Shown here piece after piece: positions 1-6,613 of a stretch of DNA of 10,115 bases. The notes under the pieces are model-generated. The model was not told where the DNA came from, searched no databases, and was given only the letters and a program-made list of their open reading frames with translations. Within the stretch, counting starts at the first letter, position 1. Each line of letters begins with the position of its first letter. Both the position numbers and the translations under genes were made by a program. The DNA is from Thermoplasmata archaeon (GTDB taxonomy: Archaea; Thermoplasmatota; Thermoplasmata; Lutacidiplasmatales; UBA184): NCBI GenBank assembly GCA_030043835.1, contig JASHWY010000208.1, positions 1 through 10,115 on the forward strand. The letters run 5' to 3'.

Positions 1-225
1 GCGAAGTGGGACGGTCGAAAGTACTACTCCCGCATCGAGGTCCCGGGGCTCGTCGTCGTCGGCCGCTACGACTACTTCCTGAGCGCGTCGGTCGAAATGG
101 CGGAGCGCATCGAGCCCGCCCACTTGAGGGTCCTTCCGCACTGCAGCCACATGGAGGTCCTCGAGGATCCGAAGGGGTTCCTCTACACGATCCGCGAGTT
201 CCTCGAGGACGTGACCGGCGGGTAG
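1..225 (+). CDS. Alpha/beta hydrolase, C-terminal part (5' end outside window)
   Basis: The first reading frame is open from the window edge to a TAG at 223-225 and gives the last 74 residues of a protein. The stretch VPGLVVVGRYDYF (residues 14-26 of the fragment) looks like the strand and turn carrying the catalytic acid of alpha/beta hydrolases, with D24 as the candidate. HCSHMEVLEDP (47-57) looks like the loop carrying the catalytic histidine, with H50 as the candidate. The end, FLYTIREFLED, matches the usual C-terminal helix. The nucleophile elbow lies outside the window, so the substrate class (proline iminopeptidase-like, esterase or other) cannot be told. It is convergent with the next gene, whose stop lies 38 bases away on the other strand. 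The fold call is fairly secure; the exact enzyme is not. Confidence 0.8.
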   Translation, partial: AKWDGRKYYSRIEVPGLVVVGRYDYFLSASVEMAERIEPAHLRVLPHCSHMEVLEDPKGFLYTIREFLEDVTGG

Positions 226-263
226 AGCGACGGCCCCCGCCGGGCTACGCCCGTCTCCGAGGA

Positions 264-671
264 CTATCGGCGCTTCTCGGCGCTTGCCGTCCGACGGCTT
301 GCGAACGCGCGGTTCCGCTCGGCGAGCCACTCGAAGTTCTCGGCGAACGAGGCGCCGGCGAACCGCCGTTCCCGCTCGATCGTCGGCTTCAAGAAGTCCC
401 ACGCCGCGCGGCTCATCCACCGGTCGTGGATCAGTGCCTCGTCGAGAAGCCCGTGCTTCACGAGCGTCCCCACGGTCTCGAACAGCTCGACGAACCGGTA
501 CACGTACTCGAACTCCTCCGCGTCGCGAGCGATCGGATGGACCCCGTGGCCCTCCAGGCCGAGGTGGTTCTTCCGGAACCAGTCGAGGGCACGTCGCGTT
601 GCGTCCCGGGCCGCTAGCTCGTCGATTCGTAGCAGGAGGTCGGCGTCCTCCCAACTGGCCTTCTTCGCCAT
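264..671 (-). CDS. DUF4760-like protein of unknown function
   Basis: The 135-residue product starts MAKKASWEDADLLLRIDEL and is probably all helical. Aromatic and acidic residues cluster in the middle (EEFEYVYRFVELFETVG, 52-68), followed by KHGLLDEALIHDRW (72-85) and WDFLKPTIERERR (91-103). From memory this layout resembles small bacterial and archaeal proteins grouped under DUF4760, whose role is not known. No signal peptide or membrane segment is seen. The frame stays open upstream, so an earlier ATG at 704 is possible (146 residues). The ATG at 671 was preferred because the extra residues are basic and uninformative, although AAGGAG sits only 3 bases before it. The gene follows the S9 peptidase gene by about 125 bases on the same strand and may be read with it. 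The gene is likely real, the family is a moderate guess, and the start is uncertain. Confidence 0.65.
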   Translation of the reverse strand: MAKKASWEDADLLLRIDELAARDATRRALDWFRKNHLGLEGHGVHPIARDAEEFEYVYRFVELFETVGTLVKHGLLDEALIHDRWMSRAAWDFLKPTIERERRFAGASFAENFEWLAERNRAFASRRTASAEKRR

Positions 672-796
672 GGACTCCTTGGACGTGCCACGCCTCGCGC
701 CCATTTCGTCCTTTCCGCCGGCCGGCCCGACCGACCGGATCGAGGGGACGTTCGCGTACGGCGGGTCTCGGGGAACCGTCGTCGCGGGCCGACCGA

Positions 797-2653
797 CTAC
801 GGGGACCCGCTCGGCGGAGTTCCCACGAGTCGGTCCAGGAGGAAACGGCTCACGGCTCCGAGCGCTGTGAGCTCGTTCTGTTTCCGGGTGAATCCGTGGC
901 CCTCGTCTGGGATCACGAGGTACTCCACCGATCGGCCGGCGGCCCGCAGCCGCTCGACGACCTGGTCCGACTCCTGCTTCACCACCCGCGGGTCCTTGCT
1001 GCCCTGGATGATGAGGAGGTCGGCGCGGATCGCGTCGAGGTACGAGATCGGGGAGCGTTGCATCAAGAAGTCGGCCTCGGTCTCGGGATCGCCGACCCAT
1101 TGCGCCATGAACCGTCGCCAGGTCGGCGGGACCGCCTTGGCGAACGTCACGAGGTTGGATGGACCGAAGAGGTCGACCCCGACCTTCCAATACTGGGGAA
1201 GGCGGGATACGCACGACAGCACCGCGAACCCCCCGAAGCTCCCGCCGAAGACCCCGAGACGGTTCGGATCGAGATCGGGCTGCTTAAGGAGCCACTCGGC
1301 GCATGCCCTCAGGTCCTCGAGCTCGCCCCCGCCCCAGTCGTGATGGATCTCCCGCTGGTACGACTTCCCGTACCCGATCGAGCCCCGGATGTTCGGGGCC
1401 AGGACCGCAATGCCTCGGCTGTTCAAGAACGCGTAGAGGCCCGAGGTGCGCCAGCTCGGTCGCTCCTGCGATTCGGGGCCGCCGTGGACCGCGAGGATCG
1501 CGGGCATGCGCCCCTTCGGTCGGCGCTTCGGCCGGTAATAAAACGCCGGCACCGGCCGTCCTTGGGGACCGGGGATGCGGACGAGCCGCGGGGCGGGTAG
1601 CGGGGCGTCCGGGACGCCACCCACCATGCCGTCGGTGACGAACGACGGGCTACCGTGCGGAATCGGAACCCGTAGGATCTCGGCGGGAGCCGTCCCTCGG
1701 GACCAGAGAGCGATCAGCGACCTCCCGTCGGGCGAGACGGCGAAGGGAGATCCCCATATCGCGGTCGAGATCGACCCTCGGGGGACACGCAGTCGCGTCG
1801 CAGGGCGGCCGAGACGACCCGCATAGAGCGTCGAAAAGCCCTGCTCGTTCACCGCGTAGGCCACGACGCCCGCCCGCCGGGCTAGGGCCGCGTGTTCGAC
1901 GTCCGCTTTCGGGGCCGCGATCACTCGGGAGGTGCGTCGGACGGTGTCGAAAAGTTCGAGCTGCTTGAACTCCCTTCCGAGGTCGCTTAGGAGCAGCACG
2001 CCTCGACCGTCGTGGGTCCACCCGACAGGGGCGACGACGGCCTCCTCGTCGTGGGGAAGGAGCTCCGTGAGGTCCTTCGACTTCCGGTCGAGGACGAAGG
2101 TGTGCGTCCGCGTGTTCGACCGAAAGTCGGCGGCGAGGATCCGCCGGCGAGTAGGGTCGAACACGGCGTTCCCCCAGAACCGTCCCGTCGGGAACGGACG
2201 GGTCTCGGTCCGGGTCCCAAGGTCGAGGACGACGACGTCCATGTCCGTGCGTTCCCGCCCGTTATCGAGGTAGAGGAGCTCGTTGCCGGCGGTCGGAAAG
2301 AATTCGTCCGAGAGGTGGTGCTGTACCTCCGGCGCGTTCGTGATCGGCTCGACGCCCTGCCCGTCGAGCCAGATCCTTTCGATCTGGTAGTACTCATCCC
2401 CGTCGCGGTCGACCGTCACGAGGATCGATCGGCCGTCGTCGGCGGCCGAGAAGGTTCGTACCGCACGGTCTCGTTCGTTGGTGAGGGCCCGCGCGTAGCC
2501 TGGCACTCCGCCCTTCAGCACCGGTTGCCGCCATAGGTTGTACTGCCCGGTGAGGTCCGTGACGTAGAGGAGGTCGCCGCTCGGATGGAAACCGATCTGG
2601 AAGTAGCGTCGAAACTGGCTGAAACGCTCGAACGGAGGACCCACGTCGGCCAT
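797..2653 (-). CDS. S9 family (prolyl oligopeptidase-type) serine peptidase
   Basis: The 618-residue product has a beta-propeller N-terminal half (about 20-350, with repeated blade-like strands such as GFHPSGDLLYVTD and FAVSPDGRSLIAL) and a C-terminal alpha/beta hydrolase domain (about 355-610). The catalytic triad is readable: S472 in GGSFGG, D554 in QGSKDPRV and H586 in DEGHGF. HGGP (390-393) and NIRGSIGYG (421-429) are typical of the S9 acylaminoacyl-peptidase group. Such enzymes cleave short peptides or remove acylated N-terminal residues; the propeller keeps folded proteins out. No signal peptide is present, so it is probably cytoplasmic. The length is normal for the family. The ATG at 2653 has no Shine-Dalgarno sequence before it, so a leaderless or very short leader transcript is possible. 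Which S9 subtype it is (acylaminoacyl peptidase or another oligopeptidase) cannot be fixed from sequence alone. Confidence 0.93.
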   Translation of the reverse strand: MADVGPPFERFSQFRRYFQIGFHPSGDLLYVTDLTGQYNLWRQPVLKGGVPGYARALTNERDRAVRTFSAADDGRSILVTVDRDGDEYYQIERIWLDGQGVEPITNAPEVQHHLSDEFFPTAGNELLYLDNGRERTDMDVVVLDLGTRTETRPFPTGRFWGNAVFDPTRRRILAADFRSNTRTHTFVLDRKSKDLTELLPHDEEAVVAPVGWTHDGRGVLLLSDLGREFKQLELFDTVRRTSRVIAAPKADVEHAALARRAGVVAYAVNEQGFSTLYAGRLGRPATRLRVPRGSISTAIWGSPFAVSPDGRSLIALWSRGTAPAEILRVPIPHGSPSFVTDGMVGGVPDAPLPAPRLVRIPGPQGRPVPAFYYRPKRRPKGRMPAILAVHGGPESQERPSWRTSGLYAFLNSRGIAVLAPNIRGSIGYGKSYQREIHHDWGGGELEDLRACAEWLLKQPDLDPNRLGVFGGSFGGFAVLSCVSRLPQYWKVGVDLFGPSNLVTFAKAVPPTWRRFMAQWVGDPETEADFLMQRSPISYLDAIRADLLIIQGSKDPRVVKQESDQVVERLRAAGRSVEYLVIPDEGHGFTRKQNELTALGAVSRFLLDRLVGTPPSGSP

Positions 2654-2686
2654 GCGGAGGGGAGGCGGTCCATGACTTAGCGCTAC

Positions 2687-2702
2687 CCGACCCTCGGGTC
2701 GG
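2687..2702. promoter_or_regulatory. Inverted repeat upstream of the S9 peptidase gene
   Basis: CCGACCC and GGGTCGG form perfect 7-base arms around a 2-base centre (TC), lying 34-49 bases before the ATG of the peptidase gene in a 101-base gap. As DNA it could be a dimeric regulator site just upstream of a weak TATA-like stretch (around 2672-2680). As RNA it could form a short hairpin at the end of the upstream PH-like transcript. In so GC-rich a genome a repeat this size may also be chance. Confidence 0.3.
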
Positions 2703-2754
2703 AGCTGCCGTGCCGCGGGGCCCCTCGCAGGACCTAGGGAGCGCGCACCCGGGG

Positions 2755-3147
2755 CTACGGCAACGGCTCACCGGACTTCCCGCGCCGGGCCTCCGCGATC
2801 CGTTGGAGGACCTCGGCCGAGGGTGTTTCCCGGTTGAGTCGGAAATCCTGACCATCGATCTCAAGGCCAGGGATAGCGACCTTGTCTCCGTACCCGATCT
2901 CCATAGAGAACTGCCGGGGCGACACGGACCGTATCCGTTCCACGCGGACGGAGAGAAGAGGCGGCTTCACCACCTGGCTTCCTCGGAACACGCCGGCCTG
3001 GCGGTAGAAAAGAATCCGTCGGTCGGTCACGACCAGCCAGCCCATACTTCCTTTCGCTCCACCTTTCCCGACCGACTCCGCGGGCCAACCGCGAAGGAGG
3101 CGCTCCCCGGGTTCGAGCTCGACCTGCGCCATCGGGTCTGCGGGCAT
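2755..3147 (-). CDS. Small PH/GRAM-like domain protein
   Basis: The 130-residue product starts MPADPMAQVELEPGERLL. The order of a LEPGE motif (11-15), LVVTDRRILFYRQ (38-50), an alternating hydrophobic strand (PPLLSVRVERIRSV, 62-75), a further strand pair (FSMEIGYGDKVAIPGLEI, 80-97) and a final helix (SAEVLQRIAEARR, 110-122) fits the small bacterial and archaeal PH-like/GRAM-like domains. Their common core is 'GE ... TDRRI(L/I)F'. These domains often sit near membranes or act as scaffolds, but no specific function follows. There is no membrane segment. The ATG at 3147 is chosen because GGAG lies 5 bases before it; the ATG at 3132 has no such site, and a longer in-frame extension upstream looks non-coding. 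The gene lies between the broken cyclase-like gene and the S9 peptidase gene, all on the same strand. The domain call is moderate and the function is unknown. Confidence 0.72.
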   Translation of the reverse strand: MPADPMAQVELEPGERLLRGWPAESVGKGGAKGSMGWLVVTDRRILFYRQAGVFRGSQVVKPPLLSVRVERIRSVSPRQFSMEIGYGDKVAIPGLEIDGQDFRLNRETPSAEVLQRIAEARRGKSGEPLP

Positions 3148-3305
3148 GCCATCTCCATCATGTGCGGCGAGAATTTGAGACCCGCTCCTTTCGTGGGACC
3201 TACGACCCCCCTTCGTCGCGCCCGAACGATCTCGTGGAAACCGAGGAAAGGGTCGATAACCGCGACGAACGTCCTCGAACGCTCTTGACGACTTCCGGGA
3301 GCCGG

Positions 3306-4176
3306 CTACCTCCCCACGCTCTTGAGGATCGTGAGCGCCGTGAGCGTGATCATCTTGCTCGGTTGACCGACCTTCTCCAGCCCCAAGGGTGTCGGCCGCC
3401 GCGTGGGGTGGGCCCGAAACCAGTCCGCCATCCCGCCCTCCACGTCGGGATGGAGCGCGTCGAGGTTCCAGCGGCCGTCGCGGCGGCGTTTCTTCCGAAG
3501 TACGGAGAGCGCGAACCGCAACCGACGGTCCTGATGCCCGAGTCGGGTTAGCAGATCGAGTCCCACGAGGAGGTCGTAGAAGTAGTGGACGGGGTAGTGG
3601 AACCGCATCCAAGGTCGGTACGGGTCTCCTTGGCAGTTAAGCTCGCGCTCGAGAAAGAACTCGGCGGCGTTCTCGACGCACGCCTTCATCGGGGCGGTCC
3701 ACTTCGCGCGCGGATAGGCCGCGAAGGCGCTGAGGCCCTCCCACGAGTCGAGGTTCCGTCCCGACCCCCAACACGACCAGCCCCCGAGAGGGCTCGCGGT
3801 CCGGACGAGCCCCGTCGATCGAAAATCCACCGTCCTCCGCCTTCGAACGGGCGAGCCAGAGTTCGCACGAGGTACGGACGGGGGCCAGCTTGCGGGTCAG
3901 CCCGAGGTCGGAGAGAACGAGCAGCTTTCAGTTCGTGGACGGATACTTCGGCTGGTACAGCCGGCCGGACTCGACCCACCAACCTCCCGGTTGCGGCTCG
4001 GAGAGAATCTCCGCGGCCCAGCCGGTCGTTGGGATAGCCTCCTTGGCCTCGCGGACCTCGGGGTCGCTTGGGGAGCGGTCCAGGAGCTCCGTGAGAGTAC
4101 GATACCGGACCGAAGGCTGCTCGCGTTCGAGGAGTCAGTGGAGAACCTTCTGGGACGGCAGGGCGGCCGAACTCAC
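3306..4176 (-). pseudogene. Squalene-cyclase/prenyltransferase-like protein, broken
   Basis: Read from a GTG at 4176 the frame gives the N-terminal part of a helical-repeat protein of the terpene cyclase/prenyltransferase-like group: PSVRYRTLTELLD, then GWAAEILSE, QPGGWW and QPKYPST. It is interrupted by TGA at 4135-4137 (context VLH*LLERE) and again at 3928-3930 (context YPSTN*KLLVLSDLG). In relatives as I recall them, both places hold Trp (TGG). After AEDGGFSIDG near 3810-3825 the reading continues only in another frame, as LVRTASPLGGWSCWGSGR, and runs on through LDSWEGLSAFAAYP, FHYPVHYFYDLLVGLDLL and DGRWNLDALHPD to a TAG at 3306-3308. A block of about 30 residues (the part with a conserved HLC/TGN-like segment in relatives) seems to be missing at that joint. 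The start still has a strong AAGGAGG site and overlaps the preceding gene by GTGA, so decay looks recent. The largest intact piece (3306 to about 3830) might still be translated from an internal start, but this is doubtful. Sequencing error could explain the frame change but hardly all three lesions. Confidence 0.8.
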
Positions 4177-4469
4177 GTCCCCTCCTTGCGGACCCCCTTC
4201 GGCACGTAATCGAAGAACCTCTCGGTGGTGCCCTCCGCCGTCCACTCCGCCCGGAGGCGAGTGCGCTTCTCGACCCGACGCAGCTCGGAGAGAAGCTGGC
4301 GGTTGAGGTCGCGTGCGGTCGTTCCCTCGAGCTGGGAGTCCACGACGAAGCCGTCATCGGTCGACGTGACGAGGCCTTGGTGGCCCACGAACCGCACCAA
4401 CGGTTCTCGTATGGCGGAAGGGTTCGCGCTGCTGACCCGGGCGACCAAACGGAATCGCTTCGGCCTCAT
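4173..4469 (-). CDS. Conserved small protein of unknown function (98 residues)
   Basis: The product starts MRPKRFRLVARV. A hydrophobic N-terminal strand (FRLVARV), a middle strand (FVVDSQLEGTTARDLN, 41-56), a long charged helix (LNRQLLSELRRVEKRTRLRAEWT, about 55-77) and the ending TTERFFDYVPKG (81-92) give it the look of a compact alpha/beta protein. I have the impression that similar small proteins occur beside cyclase-like genes in other genomes, but cannot name a family. The ATG at 4469 is supported by GGAGG six bases upstream; a TTG two codons earlier is less likely. Its TGA stop overlaps the GTG start of the broken cyclase-like gene (GTGA at 4173-4176), so the two were one translationally coupled unit. 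The gene itself appears intact although its partner is broken. Confidence 0.75.
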   Translation of the reverse strand: MRPKRFRLVARVSSANPSAIREPLVRFVGHQGLVTSTDDGFVVDSQLEGTTARDLNRQLLSELRRVEKRTRLRAEWTAEGTTERFFDYVPKGVRKEGT

Positions 4470-4776
4470 GACCAACCTCCGATCGAAGCTCGTCTCCTCC
4501 CGAACGATGTTTCGTCCCGGCCCCCGCGGCCTCCACCGTACGGGCGATCTTTCATCGGTCCTCTGACGCTGACGCCGTCCTCGAAATAAGACTGTGCGGG
4601 ACTCGAGCCACCGAGGAGCGATTCCTCCCTTCGACCGACCTTCGATGGACGCTCCCTGCCGGTCGATCGTAAAGCTTACCGGGTGCGTGGGTCACTTCCC
4701 TCGGATTCTACCCGGATCCCTCGATAGCTAGTTCTGTCCCCGTTGGGTGGTCCCCGCCTCGATCGAGGACAAGGGC
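4470..4776. other. Divergent intergenic region between the small-protein gene and the GNAT gene
   Basis: No convincing gene was found here. Promoters for both directions must lie in it. Candidate A/T-rich elements are GAAATAAG at 4583-4590 (CTTATTTC on the minus strand, about 115 bases before the minus-strand ATG) and the short inverted repeat GTAA-AGC-TTAC near 4669-4679. Both are weak matches to an archaeal TATA box. A perfect 12-base palindrome, CCTCGATCGAGG, lies at 4757-4768; its GAGG half is 8 bases before the ATG at 4777 and could act as that gene's ribosome binding site. Confidence 0.4.
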
Positions 4777-5319
4777 ATGCCCGAGGAACCCTCCTTCACG
4801 CTCGTCGACCTCGCCGGCGACGACCGCGAGCGAGCCGTGCCGATCCTCATCGACTCGTTCGAGGGAATCTACCGGTGGCACGCGAAGAGAACCCTGCGTC
4901 GTATTCCGAGGGTCCGAGGAGCCGTCTACCACGGAGAACTCGCCGGGATCACGATGCTCGAACGCCTGACCCCCGAAGTAGGGTACGTCTACTACATCGC
5001 CGTGGGTCGGACCTACCGCGGCCGGGGCCTCGGGGGCATCCTCCTCGACGACGCCATTGCCCGCTTTGTCGCGGACGGGGCGGAGATCGTCTACGGCGCC
5101 GTCGAAGAGGAGAACACCGCGTCCGTCCGACTGTTCCGTTCCCGAGGGTTCCGCGAGGTCGAACGGAAGGAGTTGGGCTACCGAGAAGGTGGCCTCGGGG
5201 CGTGGGGACTTCGCAGTCGGATGATGCTCGTTTCGGGAGAGGTTCTCTACGGGAAGCGGGTCTCACCACCGGCGTCATCGAACGCCGGCCTTGCCCCCGC
5301 TGGCCCCGACCATAGGTAG
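4777..5319 (+). CDS. GNAT family N-acetyltransferase
   Basis: The 180-residue product has the GNAT core. A central strand VGYVYYIAV (68-76) leads into the acetyl-CoA pyrophosphate loop RGRGLG (81-86) and helix ILLDDAIARFV. This is followed by IVYGAVEEENTASVRLFRSRGF (about 104-125), which is the usual 'N..S..L(Y/F)...GF' motif B. It should transfer an acetyl group from acetyl-CoA to an amine; the acceptor cannot be read from the sequence. The core ends near residue 160, and the tail (SPPASSNAGLAPAGPDHR) is low in complexity and probably disordered. The start is uncertain: the ATG at 4777 has GAGG 8 bases upstream, while an in-frame GTG at 4747 would add ten residues without clear motif content. 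It is read away from the cyclase-like pair and toward rpoK, about 275 bases from the rpoK start, so the two probably have separate promoters. Confidence 0.88.
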   Translation: MPEEPSFTLVDLAGDDRERAVPILIDSFEGIYRWHAKRTLRRIPRVRGAVYHGELAGITMLERLTPEVGYVYYIAVGRTYRGRGLGGILLDDAIARFVADGAEIVYGAVEEENTASVRLFRSRGFREVERKELGYREGGLGAWGLRSRMMLVSGEVLYGKRVSPPASSNAGLAPAGPDHR

Positions 5320-5525
5320 CCTACCCGAGTCAGCGCCCCGTCTCGAGGCGGCGAGGGGTCGACGGCGAGGGCTACCGGCCTTGAGGGACGCCGATCCACC
5401 GCGGAACCCCGATGGTGAGGGCGGCTTGGGGCGTCGGGTTTGAGGGTGACATCGCAGCAGCGGAGGAGGCGAGACGGGTTCAACGATCGCCACCGCTCCC
5501 GAACGCAGCTCGTCGCGCCGCAAGG

Positions 5526-5534
5526 GGTAAATAG
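5526..5534 (+). promoter_or_regulatory. Probable TATA box for rpoK
   Basis: GGTAAATAG is an A/T-rich island in a GC-rich gap and resembles an archaeal TATA box. Transcription would be expected to begin about 25 bases on, near 5555-5560, giving a leader of roughly 40 bases before the ATG at 5596. Confidence 0.5.
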
Positions 5535-5595
5535 GGTGCCCTGAGTGGCCCCGCCCTTGACGGCCGCTCTGCTGCCCGCGGCCGCGGGGTACTCG

Positions 5596-5814
5596 ATGGA
5601 ATCGGACCGTCCTTATCCCCGCGTCCTCGGTCCCGAAGAATACTCCCGCTTCGAACGAGCCCGAATCCTGGGCGCCCGGGCCCTGCAGATCTCGCTCGGG
5701 GCTCCGATCCTGATCGACGTGCCGGCGACGCTCGTCGACCCGGTACAGATCGCGGAGCTCGAGTTCGCCGCCCAGCGAATTCCGATTACGGTCCGTCGCG
5801 GCGCGGTCGATTGA
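5596..5814 (+). CDS. rpoK: DNA-directed RNA polymerase subunit K (Rpb6/omega homologue)
   Basis: The 72-residue product contains the RpoK/Rpb6/omega core almost end to end: [22 protein letters not shown] (16-37), [19 protein letters not shown] (39-57) and the closing RIPITVRR (61-68). This small subunit clamps the C-terminal part of the largest polymerase subunit and helps assembly and stability of archaeal RNA polymerase. The ATG at 5596 was chosen because it fits the family's length and has GGGGT five bases upstream. In-frame GTG (5545) and TTG (5557) codons further up would add a low-complexity Ala/Pro-rich segment. The TTG at 5557 lies about 26 bases from the TATA-like box, so a leaderless TTG start is a real but less favoured alternative. 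The TGA stop is only 4 bases from the stop of the oppositely transcribed MTA phosphorylase gene. Confidence 0.93.
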   Translation: MESDRPYPRVLGPEEYSRFERARILGARALQISLGAPILIDVPATLVDPVQIAELEFAAQRIPITVRRGAVD

Positions 5815-5818
5815 CCGG

Positions 5819-6613
5819 TTAGACCGCGGCATCGTCGAGCGCGTTCGCGCACCGGCACGTGGGGACCCGGGCGATACGAGGGAGGAGATGGGTCAGGAGA
5901 CGGCTCATCCGGTCGACGTTCCGCTGCATCGTTGCGACGATCTCCTTCGCCACGACCGGCCGGTCGGCCCAGACGTCGAAGTCGGTCACCATGGCGAGGC
6001 AGAGATAGCAGAGGGCGCGCTCCCGAGCGAGCGTCACTTCGGGAACGAGCGTCATCCCGATGATGTCGGCGAACCCCCGGAAGAACGCCGACTCGGCCCG
6101 GGTGCTGAAGCGGGGGCCCTCGACGCAGACGTACGTCTTCCCCTCGGCGAACGGGGTTCCGAGCTCCCGGCCCACGGCCCCCGCCTCCTGGGAGAGGTCC
6201 GGACAGAACGGGTCCGCGAGCGAGACGTGGTAGACCCGACCGCCGTCGAAAAACGTCGTCGGCCGCTGCTTGGTGAAGTCGACGAACTGGCTCGGGAGCA
6301 CGAACGTCCCCGGCGGGAGCGCCTCCTGAAGGGACCCCACCGAGCTTACGGTGAGAATCGCGTCGGCGCCGAGAGACGTGAGCGCGTCGACGTTCGCGCG
6401 GTAGTTGATCCGGTGCGGCGGGATCGTGTGACCGGGTCCGTGACGGGGAAGGAAGAGGACCCGCACCGCGCCGACCTCACCTTCCTCGATCGGACCGGAG
6501 GGGGCCCCCCATGCGGTCGCGACGCGGTGGGTCCTCGTCGCTCCGCGATCGAAGAGGGTGGTGACCCCCGAGCCTCCGATGACCCCGACCGTGGATCGCG
6601 CCTTCGGCGTCAC
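5819..6613 (-). CDS. mtnP: S-methyl-5'-thioadenosine (or thioinosine) phosphorylase
   Basis: The 264-residue product is a trimeric-type nucleoside phosphorylase of the MTAP group. Signatures are GGSG (13-16) for phosphate binding, PRHGPGH (56-62), HRINYRANVDAL (67-78), VGSL (92-95), EGPRFSTRAES (165-175), IIGMT..PE..LARE (184-198) and TDFDVW (210-215). It splits methylthioadenosine, the by-product of polyamine synthesis and related reactions, with phosphate into adenine and methylthioribose-1-phosphate. The pair D211/D213 is the arrangement that binds the 6-amino group in adenine-specific members, but some archaeal relatives prefer methylthioinosine, so the substrate remains open. A C-x-C pair (C253, C255) near the end matches the motif described in Sulfolobus MTAPII. 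Translation begins at a GTG overlapping the translin stop (GTGA, 6610-6613), with GGAG 5 bases upstream inside the translin gene. It is the last gene of the DUF357-translin operon. Confidence 0.93.
   Translation of the reverse strand: MTPKARSTVGVIGGSGVTTLFDRGATRTHRVATAWGAPSGPIEEGEVGAVRVLFLPRHGPGHTIPPHRINYRANVDALTSLGADAILTVSSVGSLQEALPPGTFVLPSQFVDFTKQRPTTFFDGGRVYHVSLADPFCPDLSQEAGAVGRELGTPFAEGKTYVCVEGPRFSTRAESAFFRGFADIIGMTLVPEVTLARERALCYLCLAMVTDFDVWADRPVVAKEIVATMQRNVDRMSRLLTHLLPRIARVPTCRCANALDDAAV

Noticed and set aside
284..1600. A 438-codon + strand frame opposite the S9 peptidase
   Set aside because: Arg/Pro/Ser-rich shadow crossing the ends of two minus-strand genes; no recognisable motif.
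3148..3612. N-terminal extension of the PH-like protein to 285 residues
   Set aside because: The extension runs antisense-like through the end of the cyclase-like pseudogene and is Arg/Pro-rich; the ATG at 3147 has a good ribosome binding site.
3928..4137. UGA read as tryptophan in this organism
   Set aside because: Five neighbouring genes end at TGA at sensible family positions, their Trp codons are TGG, and the same gene also has a frame change, so decay explains the data better.
4757..4768. Perfect palindrome CCTCGATCGAGG as an operator
   Set aside because: A 12-base palindrome of this composition can arise by chance in GC-rich DNA, and its GAGG half is explained as a ribosome binding site.
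5320..5525. Possible small RNA or tRNA gene between the GNAT gene and rpoK
   Set aside because: No cloverleaf, C/D boxes or other RNA motif could be recognised, and no conserved coding frame is present.
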